From the NCBI GenBank assembly GCA_009823505.1, contig VZQC01006589.1, positions 4,091,723 through 4,155,722 of the forward strand: a stretch of 64,000 bases of DNA, in the 5' to 3' direction. How positions within the stretch are numbered: position 1 is the first letter of the stretch; each line of letters begins with the position of its first letter. The position numbers were made by a program, and so were the translations under genes. Origin of the DNA: Rhizomys pruinosus (Eukaryota > Chordata > Mammalia > Rodentia > Spalacidae). The notes beneath the pieces were generated by a model. The model searched no databases and was not told where the DNA came from. It saw nothing but the letters and a program-made list of their open reading frames with translations. Shown here one piece after another: positions 1 to 12,700 of the stretch.

Positions 1-359
1 GGATCGTGTGCTTGTCGACCTGTTGTGTGGTGTTTGAAGGTGGAGGATTCGTCCTGTTGATGTGGGTAGTCACCTGGGCATCAGGTTATATGATTATAGG
101 TCATATTTTTCATTCCTTTTCTCCTTTCCAAAATGTCCTGTGGTGTAGAATCATTAACTATATAGCGCTTTTGGATGTAGCTTTCTTTTCAGTAACTTAG
201 GAATTGTATGTTGTTATATTCAATAATGTCCCCCTTTTGCAGAATAAATGTTTTTGTACAGATGTACCATGTTCTCTTTACCCTGTGGCCCATTAAAGAA
301 CATCTTGCTTGTTTCCTGTTGTAAGTGATTATAATGAAAGCTATAACAAACATTTGACT

Positions 360-1213
360 TTTTTGTTTGTTTGTTTCTTTTTGAGAGTAGGGATTCTCTG
401 TAGCCCGAGCTGGCCTCGGACCTTGAGTATATAGACCAGTTGGTCTCGATCTCATAGTAGATGTATTGCCTCTGCCTCCCAAGTGCTGGGATTAAAGTGT
501 GTGCCATCGCCTGCTAGAAATTTGTTTTATATGAGACATAAATTTTCAGGTTACTTGGGTAAGTTCTTAGGAATACAGTTGCTGGGTTATGTGTTAAGTC
601 TGTAGTTAACTTTATAAGATACTGCCAAACTATGTCCACAGTGGTTGTCTTTATTTTATGTCCTTTCAAAGTGAGTTTTTCTAAATGTTTGTAGCATTAA
701 CTATGGATCCAGAACAAAGTCTTAATAGTATTACTGCCTTTCTTTTAGCAGTTGGCTTCCTGGTTCTATGTAAAGTTATGTGTTTTTTTTTAAGAGTTTT
801 TTTTTTTTATGTTATCAGTGATTTCCTCATGTATCTATGTGTAACCATGTTGTGTTCCTTAGCTTCAAGGAGGCAGAGAAGCATTGGATCCCACAGAAAA
901 GTTGCAGATGGTTGTTAGCTACCATGTAGGTGGTTGTTGGTCCTCTGCAAGAGCGGCAGTGCTCTAGCTGCTGAGCATCTCTCCCCGCCCTTAGAACTAG
1001 AAAGTTTACTTATTTTTTATGTTTATTTTGTTTTTCGTTTTTAACACAGGGTCTCCCCTTTTCCTAGCCGCCTGGAACTTCCTTTGTGACTAGGCTGGCC
1101 TTAAACTCACACAGTCCTCCTGCCTTTGTCTCCCATGCCACCATGCCTGGCATTAGAACTTGAAATTTTTAATAAAATATTAATGAATTTTAAATGAGCT
1201 CAAGTAGGTTTTT

Positions 1214-1256
<43 letters not shown>

Positions 1257-1410
1257 TTTTTTTTTGGTCTTTTCGAGACAGGGGTCTCCGGTAGCCCCAG
1301 CTGTCCTGGAACTCACCCTGTAGACCAGGCTGGGCCTTGAACTCAAAGAGACCTGCCTCCTGCTTCCCAAGATGCTAGATTAAAGGTGTGCGCCACCACG
1401 CTGCTTGGTG
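360..1410 (-). repeat. Cluster of B1 and B2 SINEs plus an old L1 3' fragment
   Basis: Minus-strand B1 copies are readable at about 360-517, 1,030-1,150 and 1,219-1,410; the last has a long T-run representing its A-tail. A minus-strand B2 piece lies at about 780-1,000 and ends in the tRNA-like head. At about 560-680 the sequence resembles the 3' untranslated region of old mammalian L1 elements (a 'gctgggttatgtgttaagtc'-type stretch). Positions 1-355 show nothing else recognisable. Indels are frequent in all copies. Confidence 0.6.
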
Positions 1411-1599
1411 TTTTGTTTGTTTTTTTTTTAACTCTGTAATTTTGGTCTGTGGGTCCTGAGCCTTCTATAATTTGCTTTACATGCGAGGAAAGACTGCTAG
1501 GAGATATATTCTCAAGTAGTAGAGAGTGCTTGAGCCCTTGTATACCCAGGGCCCTTCCTCAGCATTCCTTCCCCCAAGTATTAGTAGAATATATCAAGA

Positions 1600-4310
1600 T
1601 ATGGCCGGAGAGATGGCTCAGAGGATGAAGATCACTGGCTGGTCTTGCAGAAGAGACCCAGGTTCAAATCTCAGCATCTTAAAATTATATACTAAAACTC
1701 CAGTTCTATGGATCTGAGAGCCTCTGCTGTCCCTCTGTGGGCATTGCCACCACAGGACAATTACATATGTGCAGGCATAACCCATTATACATGAAATAAA
1801 AATTGATACTAATAAGTAAAATGTTAAAGGCCTGTGCTTGTTTTGACGTATATTTCATTATAATATTTGCCTTGGAGGGCTGGAGAGATGGCCTAGCCGG
1901 TTACGAGCGCCGACCTGCTCTTAGCAAGAAGGACACGAGGGTTCATCACACCCATGGCTGGAGACCGTGTATCATCCAGGAGACTAGTCCAGGCGGACAA
2001 CCTTCTCTGACCTGCGGCATTTTTGCGACACAGGGCCGCAAAGGAATATGGAGTTCATACGCTAGGAGAGCATAATGAATAAATTAGAAAATGGTGCATT
2101 TGGGCTAGGTTCGGCTAGGATGTGTGCAGAATACTTGGGAGGGACAGAGTAGAGCCGCTTGTAGAGATAAAGCGCCGCCTGTCAGAGAGTAGGAACTGGG
2201 TACAGTGGTTTTGGGGTTGTTTATTGACCTTATACTATTTATCTGTATGTGTATACTGTATGCGCATGCAGTGGACATGCGTGATGGCGTCGACGTCAGA
2301 GGGTGTGATCCCCAGCGGAGTCCCACGAGGAATGCGGAGTAACAACGGTTTGACGCCAAGAATAGGTGCGGATCGCGGGCTGTAGACGTATCTCAACCTA
2401 GAGCCATCCAGCCTTTCGTTGTTTAAAAACCATTATTGCGATCGTATAGGGAAAAAAGACACATGTTATGAGACGCGTTTGTAATCCTATTCCTAGGAGG
2501 ATTTGCAGTCAGGGGACTCCGGAGACTAGGCCAGCTGACCTGCAGTCGCGATTGCTAGAACAGGTGCGCAAGCCTACATCAGAAGTATTCAACCATATAA
2601 AGCTATTTTTTAATGCCTCGAATGTTTGCTAGGGAAGTAGGCGTGTGTGCTACACGCCAGAAGCCTTTAATCTTTTACTTGGTACAGATAGAAGATCTTT
2701 TTTAAAAAAGGCAACACTGGATAAGAAGAAGAAACAAAGCTTACAGTATGAATTTGGTGTTGATTGTTTTTATATGTTTTATTATTTCAATTGGATCTCG
2801 TGACTGATCCTAGCATGCATAGGTTGTGCACCCAGTCGTTCGTGCCGAGGAGCAGCGTGGCGGACTCAGAAAGAGAGTGTGGATTACCCCTGGAACTGGA
2901 TTTTAATTGAGTTACAGACAACTTCTGTGGACCGTTGTGCTTGGGATGATGAACCCGAGTCCTTGTAAGAGGGACATTGTCCTTTAACCTGCTAGGGCCA
3001 TATCTCCACCCGCTCGTACCTGATTTTCCTTTATAATTATTAACTTTTATTATTATTTTAAAATAAAAGCAACAAAGTAAAAATCTTTATTATTTTTTGT
3101 AATTAGTTGAGTTTTCCTTGTAACGAGGGTGCAGCCCTAGTCGGTGCACATGCTTGCAGATCGAGGGTCACGGTTGCCTTGAGAAAGATTGGTCGTGTAC
3201 GCACCATGTGAGTGCCACGCTGCCCGATCTACCAGTCCTTGCGACGGTTGGTTTAACATGCTGTAGCTGCTGCCCTCTCCAGCCCTAAAAGTCTGATGTG
3301 ATTATATAAAAAAAAAAAAAAGGGAATTTTATTATTGCTTTTTTTATTGTTACTTTGTTTATCTGACTATGAGTGATATCATAGGGTATTATCAGATAAG
3401 AGTGATCCTGGAATGAGTTAAGTATTTTCACCTTATAGGGGTGCTGGGGATACCATCCTTCTGTCACGTCAGTCGCAAAGCAGCCTCACTGCCACTCCGC
3501 TGTTTTTTAAGTTTCGTTTTTTTAAATGCTACATAAGGTTAAAACTATTTTTTTAATGTGTAAGTGATGTCTGATGTTGTGCACCACTGTTGTGCGATCG
3601 CTGCATGTAGATATGAAGGGTCCCGGTTCTTCACAGTGTCGGTTCTACGCGAATGTGTTGAATACCCGGCCTGGAGGTTGTGACCACTCTGGCACTCTCT
3701 AGCCTTTCGTTCTAATTTTGTTAAAAGATTTATATATTTACTATAGCGATGGTGCTGGTCGAGGTCATGAGCACCTGTCTGTGTGTGCAAAACTGTTGTG
3801 TATGTTGTGCTGCTCAGCGCTGGTGGGCGGTGCTGATGTTTGATATGTCTGGGATTTGTAGACACCTGGGGAGGCTAGGATGTGGGATCTCCCCTAGAGG
3901 CTAGAGCTAGAAGGCTGTTGTGAACCACCTGGTGTGATGCTGGTATTGAATTTAGGTCCTCTGGTTGAGCAGTACATTATTACTGCATTGTTTAGAATAG
4001 CAAAAGTTGGAATCAGAGTGTAATTGATTCTGGTTAAATAAATTACGTTATAAGATCTATATCTATAAACATCTGTCATAGGTATTTAAAACAACAGATT
4101 GGGGCTGGAAGAGATGGCTTAGAAGTAAAAGAACACTTCTGCTGCTCTGGCAAGAGGACCAGGGTTTTCAGTTTCCCAGCACTCACCATGGGTAGCTCAA
4201 CATCCAGTAACTAACATTCCAGTTCCAAAGAACCGATCACCCTATTTGACCTCTTCAGGCACTGCATTAACAGCGCAAAACTCTCTATACACCATAAAAT
4301 TTAAAAAAAC
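1600..4310. repeat. Garbled B2 SINE chain
   Basis: Plus-strand B2 copies lie at about 1,600-1,800, 1,878-2,085 and 4,100-4,310. Heavily corrupted minus-strand B2 copies lie at about 2,225-2,405, 2,775-3,015, 3,040-3,290, 3,540-3,705 and 3,720-3,990. Box-A/box-B-like words and the 'ctctccagcc' head survive, but the bodies are full of indels. Part of 2,420-2,590 resembles a degraded B1. This is the noisiest part of the window, so individual boundaries are approximate. Confidence 0.5.
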
Positions 4311-4665
4311 CAAAACCCCCATAGAGTTGCCTTTATTGATATCCTATATAGCAGTAAACAAGTGTAAGTATTAAGGTGAAAGTTTGTTAGAGGAGTTTGG
4401 AGAGCATCACCCAAATATTGTAAACAGTGAAAATTCTGATGGTTTGGCTAATATAGTGGCGGGAGCAAGGTGCCAATAAACAGAGGTAATTCTGGTAGTA
4501 GGGAATAGAGAGAAAACAAATACACATTCACATATTTACCCGATATAATTTATAAAATAGAAAACAACTTTGTGAACAATATTAGGACCATATTAAAATT
4601 AGAGGGGCGGAGTCTCATTTTAGATGTAAAAATTAATCTACAAAAATACTTGTTTTTTTTTCCAG

Positions 4666-4708
4666 TGGACAGACTGGCTCTGGGAAGACATTTTACTGTA
4701 TGGATGCG
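4666..4708 (+). CDS. KIF15: KIF15 exon 5, noisy copy on the wrong strand (P-loop exon)
   Basis: A polypyrimidine tract and AG precede TGGACAGACTGG, which encodes the kinesin P-loop GQTGSGKT (the ATP phosphate-binding loop), and a GTAGTAAG donor follows. The first base completes the split tyrosine codon left by exon 4 (14,668-14,744, minus strand), so splice phase supports assignment to KIF15 and not to another kinesin. After GKTF the reading is disrupted: by comparison with the known KIF15 continuation (TFTMMG) the exon should be about 38 bp, but 43 bp are present, implying about five inserted bases. These look like sequencing errors, not mutations. The exon lies on the strand opposite to exons 1-4. 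Confidence 0.8.
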
Positions 4709-4799
4709 GTAGTAAGATCATTGTTGGCTGGCACATGTCCCTTGCTGTGGTGATGACTTGGAGTACATTTGGTGGAGATAGCATGTCTTTTATCTTTTT

Positions 4800-5940
4800 C
4801 TTTTTTTTTTTTTGGGTCTTTTGAGACAGGTCTCCCTGTAGCCCACCTGACTGGAACTCAACGCTGTGAACAGGCTGGCCTTGAATCGACACAGAGTCCT
4901 GCCTGCATCTGCCTCCCAAGTGCTCAGGAACTAAAGGTCGTGCGCCACCACAAAAAATGGAAAAAAAAAAAAATTTAAAAAAATGTTTTGTTTATCATGA
5001 TAAAAAAAAGAAGAAACCGTTTGCTTTATGAGTGGTATTGTCTGTATATATGTTAATAGATAATCTGTGAGATTATGTAAGTATTATCTGTGATGATAGG
5101 AAGGTATGTCGATATTGATATAGTAATTATAGTTCTTTATAGTGTAAGTATGTCTGTTGTCTTATTGCAGTGCCTGGAGAGGTCAGAAGAGCGGGGTCGG
5201 TTGATCTTCCTGGAAACTGGAGTTATGGATAGTTGATGGTAGCCTACCATGTGGTGTAAGGTTCTCGTGCAGAACAGCCATGCCTGTAACTGCTGAGCCG
5301 ATTCTCCAATGGTTCCGTTGAGCCCATTTTTTAGTTTTAAGAATGGAAAAAAAAAGCTTTCTGGGGTGTGGTGGTGCAACACCTTTAATCTAGCCGCGTT
5401 GGGGGGAGGGGGGGAGTGAAGGAAAGGCGACAGATCTCTGTTGAGTTCAAGGCCAGCCTGGTTCAGGCTAGCTGGGAACTCCTAGGGAGACCCTGACACA
5501 AAAAGAAGACCCCCTCCCCCCCAAAATAAAAAAAAAGGATTCTGGAGCTATGAGCAGAGCCAGTGAAGGTGGTAGAAAACTAGGTTAGTCCTGTGAAACT
5601 CCAAAAGTCACATAGCAATAAGATATGAATACAATACTCAGTACCTGACAGTTGGAAAATTCTGAGCTTACCTATGGATGGTTTGCTTATTGAAGTCACA
5701 CCTATTGTCACATAAATGACGCTTGGGGCTGGGGTCTGGGGGGCTTCCTTTCAGTCCCTCTCATGATAGTTATTACTGTAACTTTTGCAGGTGTAAATGT
5801 AACTTGTTTGGAACAGAACTGGGAAGTTGATTATACAATGTATCATCTTATTTCTATATAAATTGCCTTTTTTTAATTAACAGGGGATAGGATTTATTAG
5901 GGAAATAAAAGGAAATGCACCCTTGGGTGAAAACCCAACG
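4800..5940. repeat. B1 (-), B2 (-), B1 (+) and unassigned intron
   Basis: A minus-strand B1 lies at about 4,800-4,955, a damaged minus-strand B2 at about 5,140-5,330 and a plus-strand B1 at about 5,355-5,535, flanked by G-rich and A-rich runs. From 5,540 to 5,940 I see no repeat family or coding signal; this is presumed KIF15 intron 5 in inverted orientation. Confidence 0.6.
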
Positions 5941-6140
5941 GCCCATGAGGGGTGGAATGAATGAAGAGTGAAGGAGTAAAAGGGCATGCAGAGTAAAAGT
6001 GGAAAAGGGCAACGGTAAACGGAGTGAAAGGTAGGGAGAGACAGAGAGACAAAGAAAAGAGAGAGACATGAGAGGGAGACGGGAGGAGAGAGGGCAGGGA
6101 GAAACAGAGAGGATGGCGAGAGTAAAGGGAGCAAGAGAGG
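5940..6140. repeat. GA-rich low-complexity tract
   Basis: A purine-rich plus strand of irregular gaga/ggga units produces long leucine/serine-rich reading frames on the minus strand. These frames are low-complexity artefacts, not genes. Confidence 0.8.
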
Positions 6141-6277
6141 AGAAGTGCTTGCCCCATAAATTAGCCTTTTGATATGTGTCATTTTGAAGTAAAACAGCAT
6201 CTTGAGTAAATAAGCAGTCGTCATTTTTTTTAAAGTTTTACTTCTTTATGTATTTTTTTTTCTTTATTTCTTCTTAG

Positions 6278-6381
6278 GACCACTGACTCTGATATTTTTC
6301 TCATAACCTGACCAGGGTAATAACCCAAGAATGGTTTGAATAATATTGTTTTCCTTAATTGATCAGTAGAACAAAGAGAGG
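6278..6381 (+). CDS. KIF15: KIF15 exon 6, noisy copy on the wrong strand
   Basis: After a pyrimidine tract and TTCTTAG, the exon opens with GACCA and encodes, with frame jumps, the KIF15 motor segment that follows the P-loop: a serine/aspartate-rich loop, then the VIP-R-FEYLFSLID region. The words GTAATA, TTTTCCTTAATTGATC and a final GAG-AGG followed by a GTAAGC donor are clear. At least four indels break the frame, consistent with raw-read errors. Its position downstream of exon 5 on the same strand gives correct exon order inside the block, so the block as a whole is reversed and not scrambled. Exon 7 was not found before 8,417. Confidence 0.78.
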
Positions 6382-6399
6382 GTAAGCTTATGCCAAAAA

Positions 6400-8417
6400 T
6401 AAAATGAATTGAATAGAGCGAGTTGTCCTACCATACCAGGCTGTGGGTCTGATCTCTAGCACTGAAGACCTCGGGCATGGGATACAACCTGTAATCCTAC
6501 TACTCTGAAGGTGGAGGAAGATAGGATTAAAATCCAAATGCATCCTGAGCTGAAATAGTGTGGAGTTTGAGGCTAGCCCTGAGTTACATGAAATTTTGTC
6601 TGTAACAATATTATGGTTTGAGTGAGAATGCTGTACTAAGTAGTTACTGATCAATTAAGCTTGATATATGGAGGCAGTGAATATGTCCTCTACATTATGT
6701 CTTAGACCACACTGAATCAATTATGAAACACTTGTCAGTTCTTAGGATAAAATTCAAGGTTTCTGAAGTTTTGTTTTCAATTTAACCAGTTTTGGTTTAC
6801 CAAAAGTATGTGTATACCCTTGACCCAGATTGATAGTAATAACAAAGGAGAGAGCTATTTCTGAGACTCTCAAAAGCAGAAGAGAGAAGTATAAAGAAAA
6901 TTTCAACCAAGGAAGATAGAGATATGCTAATAGATACACTAATGCCATCATCTATCTGTACCTAGGCTCACAAGTGACCTCGGGTATCCCTAGGTACACA
7001 TGGTATCCTGTAATGATGGGCCCATCCTTGCTTCTTTGGAGCACCTGCCTAGATAACTCCATGTGATCTTGCTCCCTGTGAGGTGATGCGACGTACATCA
7101 TCCCATGATGTGTTTTTTTAGCTCTACTGGCTCCAGGTTGGGGCCATTCTCGGATGAGTAGTGTTTCTTTTTTTTTTTTTTTTTTATATTTATTTAATTT
7201 TTTTTTTTCTTTTGTGAATGTAACTACTGCATGCATAGTGTGGTGCACTCCGTGTTGTGAAGGCTCACGGAGTCCGAGCACTGGAATCAGATTTTACTGG
7301 AACTGAGTATAGGTTCCTCAGGCCACCATGTCGCTAAGATGCTAGGATGAGTATGTTTCTTTATTCTCTCTTGGTGAATTCCAGAGTTAAGAACTTTTGG
7401 TTATTACATGGTGGGTTGTGGTGTGCATGCCTTTAAATCCTAGCACTCAGAGGCAAGGCAGGAGGATCTCTGTGAGTTTAAGGCCGACCTGGTCCTAACA
7501 GAGTGAGTTCCTAGGCCAGCAGTTTGGGCTAACACGGGAGACCCTTCCTCAAATACCAAAAAAAATAAAGAACCTTTGGTATCTCAGGCCTTTATATTAC
7601 TTGTGTACCAAGGAAATTGTTATATAGCATTGGATTGCCATTTACTCCTTTGCAGAAATAGCTCCAAAAATGTTGAGCTTTTTTAGAATAAATTATTTTC
7701 AGTCTTTTAAATTACATGATACTTGCTTTATGAAGGGCCAGTGAGACGTCTCAGTTTGGTAAAGATACGGCCGAAGACTGGATAGCCTGAGTCAATCCCT
7801 TGGACTTAATAAAAGAGGAACTGGCTGGGCAGGGGTGTTAAGAGCCACCGATGCTCTTGCAGGGAACCCCGGTTTGATTCAGTACACCTGGCAGCTAAGA
7901 ACATCTTTAACTCCAGTTCCAGGGGAATCCAATACACCGCTTCTGACCTCGTGTGCATTGACAACATGGTGCAGCGCACACTACGTGCAGGACAGTCACT
8001 CATACAAGTAAAAGGGGGGGGCGCTAGAGAGATGCTCATTGGTTGAGAGCACTGACTGCTCTTACAGAGGATCTGTGTTCAAAATCCCGCACAGACACAT
8101 CGCTGGGCTAACAACCCACCTGTAAAACTCCAGAAGTCTTCTGTCTGTCTGTGGGCACATGCACAAACACAGGATACTTTACGACACATGTGCAGGACAA
8201 TACTACTCGTACATATAAAATTAAAAGAATAATAAATTACTAAAAGAAAAAAGAGGAAATGACTCCCAATAGTTGTTCTCTGACACATACACGATGACCA
8301 TACATATATGCAGATTAATAACTCTTGCAAAGGACCTGGATTCGATCTCCACCACTAATAGCAGCTAACACTGTTTAATTCCATCCAGGGGAATCTGACA
8401 CTCTCTTCTGACCTAAA
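6400..8417. repeat. Intron with B1/B2 SINEs ending in three plus-strand B2 pieces
   Basis: A degraded SINE-like segment lies at about 6,410-6,610. No feature is seen from 6,610 to 7,180. A minus-strand B2 lies at about 7,180-7,350 and a plus-strand B1 at about 7,410-7,565. Plus-strand B2 copies follow at about 7,820-8,012, 8,020-8,230 and 8,300-8,417; the last is cut off at 'cttctgacct' directly before the A-run that marks the junction with clean sequence. Confidence 0.55.
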
Positions 8418-8437
8418 AAAAAAAAAAAAAAAAACCA
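8417..8437. other. Probable assembly junction at an A-run
   Basis: Twenty A residues separate the noisy block from clean sequence. The B2 on the left is truncated here and no matching B2 3' end continues to the right. This resembles a patch joined on a SINE poly-A tract. Confidence 0.6.
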
Positions 8438-8605
8438 ATACAACCATAAATCACAAAAAGTGAACCTTAAACAGTGCAAACAAAACATCCCTCAAGAGGT
8501 TGGAGAGCCCAGGATGGAAGTCCATGGACTAAGTGCACAGAAGTAGAAGTAGATGGGTGAGAAAGGAGCTGATCTAAGGAAGCTCAGAAAATAGGTTGTG
8601 ACTAG

Positions 8606-8790
8606 AAATAGTAAGACTTAGCCGGGCGTGGTGGCGCACACCTTTAATCCTAGCACTTGGGAGGCAGAGGCAGGGGGATCTTTGTGAGTTCAAGGCCAGC
8701 CTGGTCTACAGAGTGAGTTCCAGGACAGCTGGGGCTACAGGGAGACCCTGTCTCGAAAAGACCAAAAAAAAAAAGAAATAGTAAGACTTA
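8606..8790 (+). repeat. B1 SINE with perfect target-site duplication
   Basis: A near-consensus B1 (about 8,622-8,773) runs from the 'gccgggcgtggtggcgcaca' head to 'aaaagacc' plus an A-tail. It is flanked on both sides by the duplicated word 'agaaatagtaagactta'. This is the hallmark of L1-mediated insertion and shows that this copy is young and correctly assembled. Confidence 0.92.
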
Positions 8791-9780
8791 AAAATAAGGA
8801 ACTGAGGGGCTGAAGAGAAGGCTCAGTGCTTAAGAGCACTGGCTGCTCTGACAGGGGACCAAAGTTTGAATCCTAGCATCCACCCATACTATAACTCCAG
8901 TTTGATATCCTGATGCCCTCTCTGGCATCTTTGGGCATTGCACACACATGATAGACTTACATACACAAAGGCCATACACTCATATACAAACTAAAAATAA
9001 AACAAAGTAAAAATTTTTAAAGAAAATGAAAACAGGGAGGGGGATAGTAAAACACATGTGATATGAGAGTGGACTAATACCCAGGGTGGGGAGGGGACAA
9101 AGTCCCCACAGGAATGAGGGGCAGCCATGGGAGAGAAAATGGGAGGATCAGCCAAGACCAAGAATGAATCATTGGAAAAGCTGTAAGGAAAGCCAGGCAG
9201 AGTGGTGCATGCCTTTAATCCCAGCACTCGTGAGGCAGACAGGCAGATCTCTGTGAGTTTGAACTACATGGGGACTCTGTCTTGAAAAGAACAACAACAA
9301 CAAAAAAAAAAACATAAAGAAACAAACAAAAATGGCACATCCATATAAAAAAAAAGAACTGTAATAAATGCTTTTCTTTTTTCTTTATTTTTAAGTACTA
9401 TATTGCCTGCATATGTGGAAGGGCACCTGTGTCATGTAATGCCTTTGGGGCTCAGAAGAGAGTGACGGATTCCCTGGAACTGGACCTGCAGATGGCTGTT
9501 AGCCAACAAGTGGGTGCTGGGACTCCAACTCGGTTCCTCTGCAAGAACAGCCGGTGCTCTTAACCTCTAAGCCATCTCTCTAGCACCATAAATGCTTTTT
9601 TTACAGTGACACATTAACTATTCTTTTGGGGAAGACTTTTTGAGACAGGATCTCCTTATAGCCCCAGCTGGCCTGGAACTTGCTATGTAGACCACGATAG
9701 CTTTGAACTCACAGAGATCTGCCTGCCTCCCAAGTGCTGGGATTAAAGGCATGCACCACCACGCCCGGCTGAACATTTAT
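8790..9780. repeat. B2 (+), B1 (+), B2 (-), B1 (-) in KIF15 intron 4
   Basis: A plus-strand B2 lies at about 8,808-9,010, a plus-strand B1 at about 9,190-9,310, a minus-strand B2 at about 9,370-9,590 and a minus-strand B1 at about 9,625-9,770. Short single-copy intron lies between them. Confidence 0.8.
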
Positions 9781-12700
9781 CTTAAGAGAACTCTGGGGAG
9801 ATCTCCCAAGACCTCCTGAAGTGCAGGTACGTAGGTAGGAGCTGGGTGCTTCAGCAGGGCGGACTGTTGTTTGACTTAATCCAGCTAATCTAGTTGTCTT
9901 TGACTTAATTGGCTTTTGTGGCTGTGGGGGTGGAGTTATCCTCCCAGCTGGTATGAAAGGTGGGGTTGTGTGAGTCTTGAGATCAGAGATCTCCTGAGAC
10001 CTCCTGAAGCACAGGTACCTGGGCGAAGGCTAAAGAGCACCATCCCCACCAACTGGGATTACGAAGGCATCTGAAGGAGGCAAGCAAAGCAAGCCTTCAA
10101 CACAGTGAAGAGGCATTTGGGACTCACATTGGAATACAGGCAAGGAGAAGCCCATATGCCAGGAACACTAAGAAGAGACAATATGAGAAAGGTGCTGGAT
10201 AATCCCACACCAAGCTCTACCAACCCTGTGGAAAATTCCTACAGTGGGATTCCCCGGGGGATGGCCTAGGACACAGACATCGGAAACACAATCATGAACA
10301 TGCTTTTTTTTTTTTATCTTTTCAAGACAGGGTCTCCCTGTAGCCCCAGCTGTCCTGGAACTCACTCTGTAGACCAGGCTGGCCTTGAACTCACAAAGAT
10401 CCACCTGCCTCTGCCTCCCAAGTGCTAGTATTAAAGACGTGCACCACCACACCCGCCTCATGTACATACTTAAAGAAGTGCAAGATTATAAAGAGCAAAT
10501 CAAAGAATTAAGAAAAGAGAACGAAGAACTCAAGAAGGAAGTGGAAACACTGAAAAGATCCCATGTTGAAAAAGATAAGGAAACCAATCAGAAAAGCAAA
10601 GAGCTACAGGAAGGAATTGAGAAGTTCCAAAAGGAAGTGGAAATACTAAAGAAATCAGAAGAGGAAATGAAAAAGGAAATCAAACACTCAACCAATCAAG
10701 AGGAAAGGAATGGAAAAAGCCTCAGAAGCAGAATGGAGGAAGCAGAACAAAGAATATCAGACCTGGAAGATAACACAGAACAACTAAAAACCTCAAGGAA
10801 GGATTATGAAAAATTTTTAAATACACAAAGGGGAACAACCAGGAACTGTGGGACACTATGAAAAGATCAAATCTCCCCATCATAGGAATAGAGGAAGGAG
10901 AAGAATCCCAAGAGAATGGTATTGATCAGATCTTCAACATAATAATAGATGAAAACTTCCCCAAACTAAAAAAGGACAAACCAATACCAATACAAGAAGC
11001 ACATAGAACTCTAAACAGACAAGATTAGAAAAGAAATTCTCCATGCCACATCGTAGTTAAAATGCTAGACACCCAAAACAAAGACAAAATCCTTAAAGCC
11101 ACAGAGAAAAACAACAAGTGACCTATAAGGGGAAACCTATCAGAATTACAACTGACTTCTCAATGCAAACTATGAAAGCAAGAAGAACCTGGAGCAAAGC
11201 ATTCCCAGTGTTAAGGGACAATAGATGCCAACCCAGGTTACTATAATCAGCAAAAATGTCAATTATAGTTGAAGGAGAGAGACATGTTCCATGACATAAA
11301 CAACTTGAAAGAACACATGTCAGGAAAACCAACCCTTCAGAGAATACTTGAAGCAATTCAAAGGACAGAAGAAAGGAGCAACCATCCCCAGGCACCTAGA
11401 AAGAGAAATCAATAAAAGCATAATTGCAGAAGTAGAAACCTAAACCCAAACCACAAATGGATAACAAGGCAAAAGGAAGCAACACAGACCTATCAGTCAT
11501 AACCTTAAATATTAATGGACTAAATTCCCCAATCAAAAGACATAGACTGGGAGATTGGATTAGATAACAGAATCCATCCATATACTGTCTACAAGAAACA
11601 CATCTTACCTTCAAGGACAGACACCACCTTAAAGTAAAAGGATGGAAAAAAATATTTGAAGCAAAAGGTACCAAAAAGAAAGCAGGTGTTGCTCTGTTAG
11701 TATAGACAAAATAGACTTCAAAGTAAAAGAAATAAGAAGAGACAAAGAAGGCCATTACATTTTTGTCAAAGGAACAATTCACCAAGAAGATTTCACAATT
11801 AAGAATATATATGCCCAAACTCTGGTGCACCAAAGTTTATAAAGACAATTCTCCAGAACCACAAGTCATACACTAACCCCAGTACACTCATAGTACGGGA
11901 CTTCAATACCCCACTGAGTCCTTTGGAAAGGTCAACAGGACAAAGAATAAACAGAGACACATCTGAAGAACGATATGATACACCAAATGGACCTCATAGA
12001 CCTCTACTGAATATTCCACCCTAATACCAGAGAATATACTTTCTACTCAGCACCCCATGGAACATTCTCCAAAATCGACCACATACTGGGACACAGAAGA
12101 AACTTCCACATATACAAAAAGATTGAAATAATTTCATGCATTCTATCAGACCACAGTGCAATAAAGCTCAACATCAACACCAGGATAAGCCCTCCTGCCT
12201 ACAAGAACACATGGAGACTAAACAACACACTCTTGAATAATGAATCAGTCAAGGAAGAGATAAAGAAAGAAATAAAAGCATTCCTGGAACTGAATGACAA
12301 TGACAATACAACACAACAAAACCTATGGGATACCTTAAAAGCAGTCCTAAGAGGGAAGTTTANNNNNNNNNNNNNNNNNNNNNNNNNNNNNNNNNNNNNN
12401 NNNNNNNNNNNNNNNNNNNNNNNNNNNNNNNNNNNNNNNNNNNNNNNNNNNNNNNNNNNNNNNNNNNNNNNNNNNNNNNNNNNNNNNNNNNNNNNNNNNN
12501 NNNNNNNNNNNNNNNNNNNNNNNNNNNNNNNNNNNNNNNNNNNNNNNNNNNNNNNNNNNNNNNNNNNNNNNNNNNNNNNNNNNNNNNCCTGAGTGAAAAG
12601 AGCTACACAGGAGGGATCTCTATACCAGATTTTAAACTATACTACAGGGCTATAGTCATAAAAACAGCCTGGTACTGGCACAAAAACAGACCTGTTGACC

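Larger units (their letters stand above)
1..8417 (+). other. Noisy, inverted raw-read-like block from the KIF15 intron 4-6 region
   Basis: Every recognisable SINE in this stretch carries many single-base insertions and deletions, in contrast to the near-consensus copies beyond 8,437. It contains KIF15 exons 5 and 6 on the plus strand, whereas exons 1-4 lie on the minus strand at 14.7-32.9 kb. The block therefore reads the gene backwards relative to the rest of the window. It stops at an A-run at 8,417-8,436, after which clean sequence begins. The best explanation is an uncorrected long-read patch, probably the return arm of a fold-back read whose hinge lies at or left of position 1. A real inversion would not explain the jump in error density. 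No other gene was recognised in it. Confidence 0.75.

Noticed and set aside
5854..6224. Leucine/serine-rich proteins on the minus strand
   Set aside because: Produced by the GA-rich low-complexity tract.
4666..6381. A separate kinesin gene on the plus strand
   Set aside because: Splice phase, motif order and the gene-specific segment after the P-loop fit KIF15 exons 5 and 6 continuing from exon 4; only the strand and indels are anomalous.
10385..10861. 158-residue coiled-coil protein
   Set aside because: It is a chance fusion of B1 antisense sequence with L1 ORF1 coiled coil; part of a dead L1.
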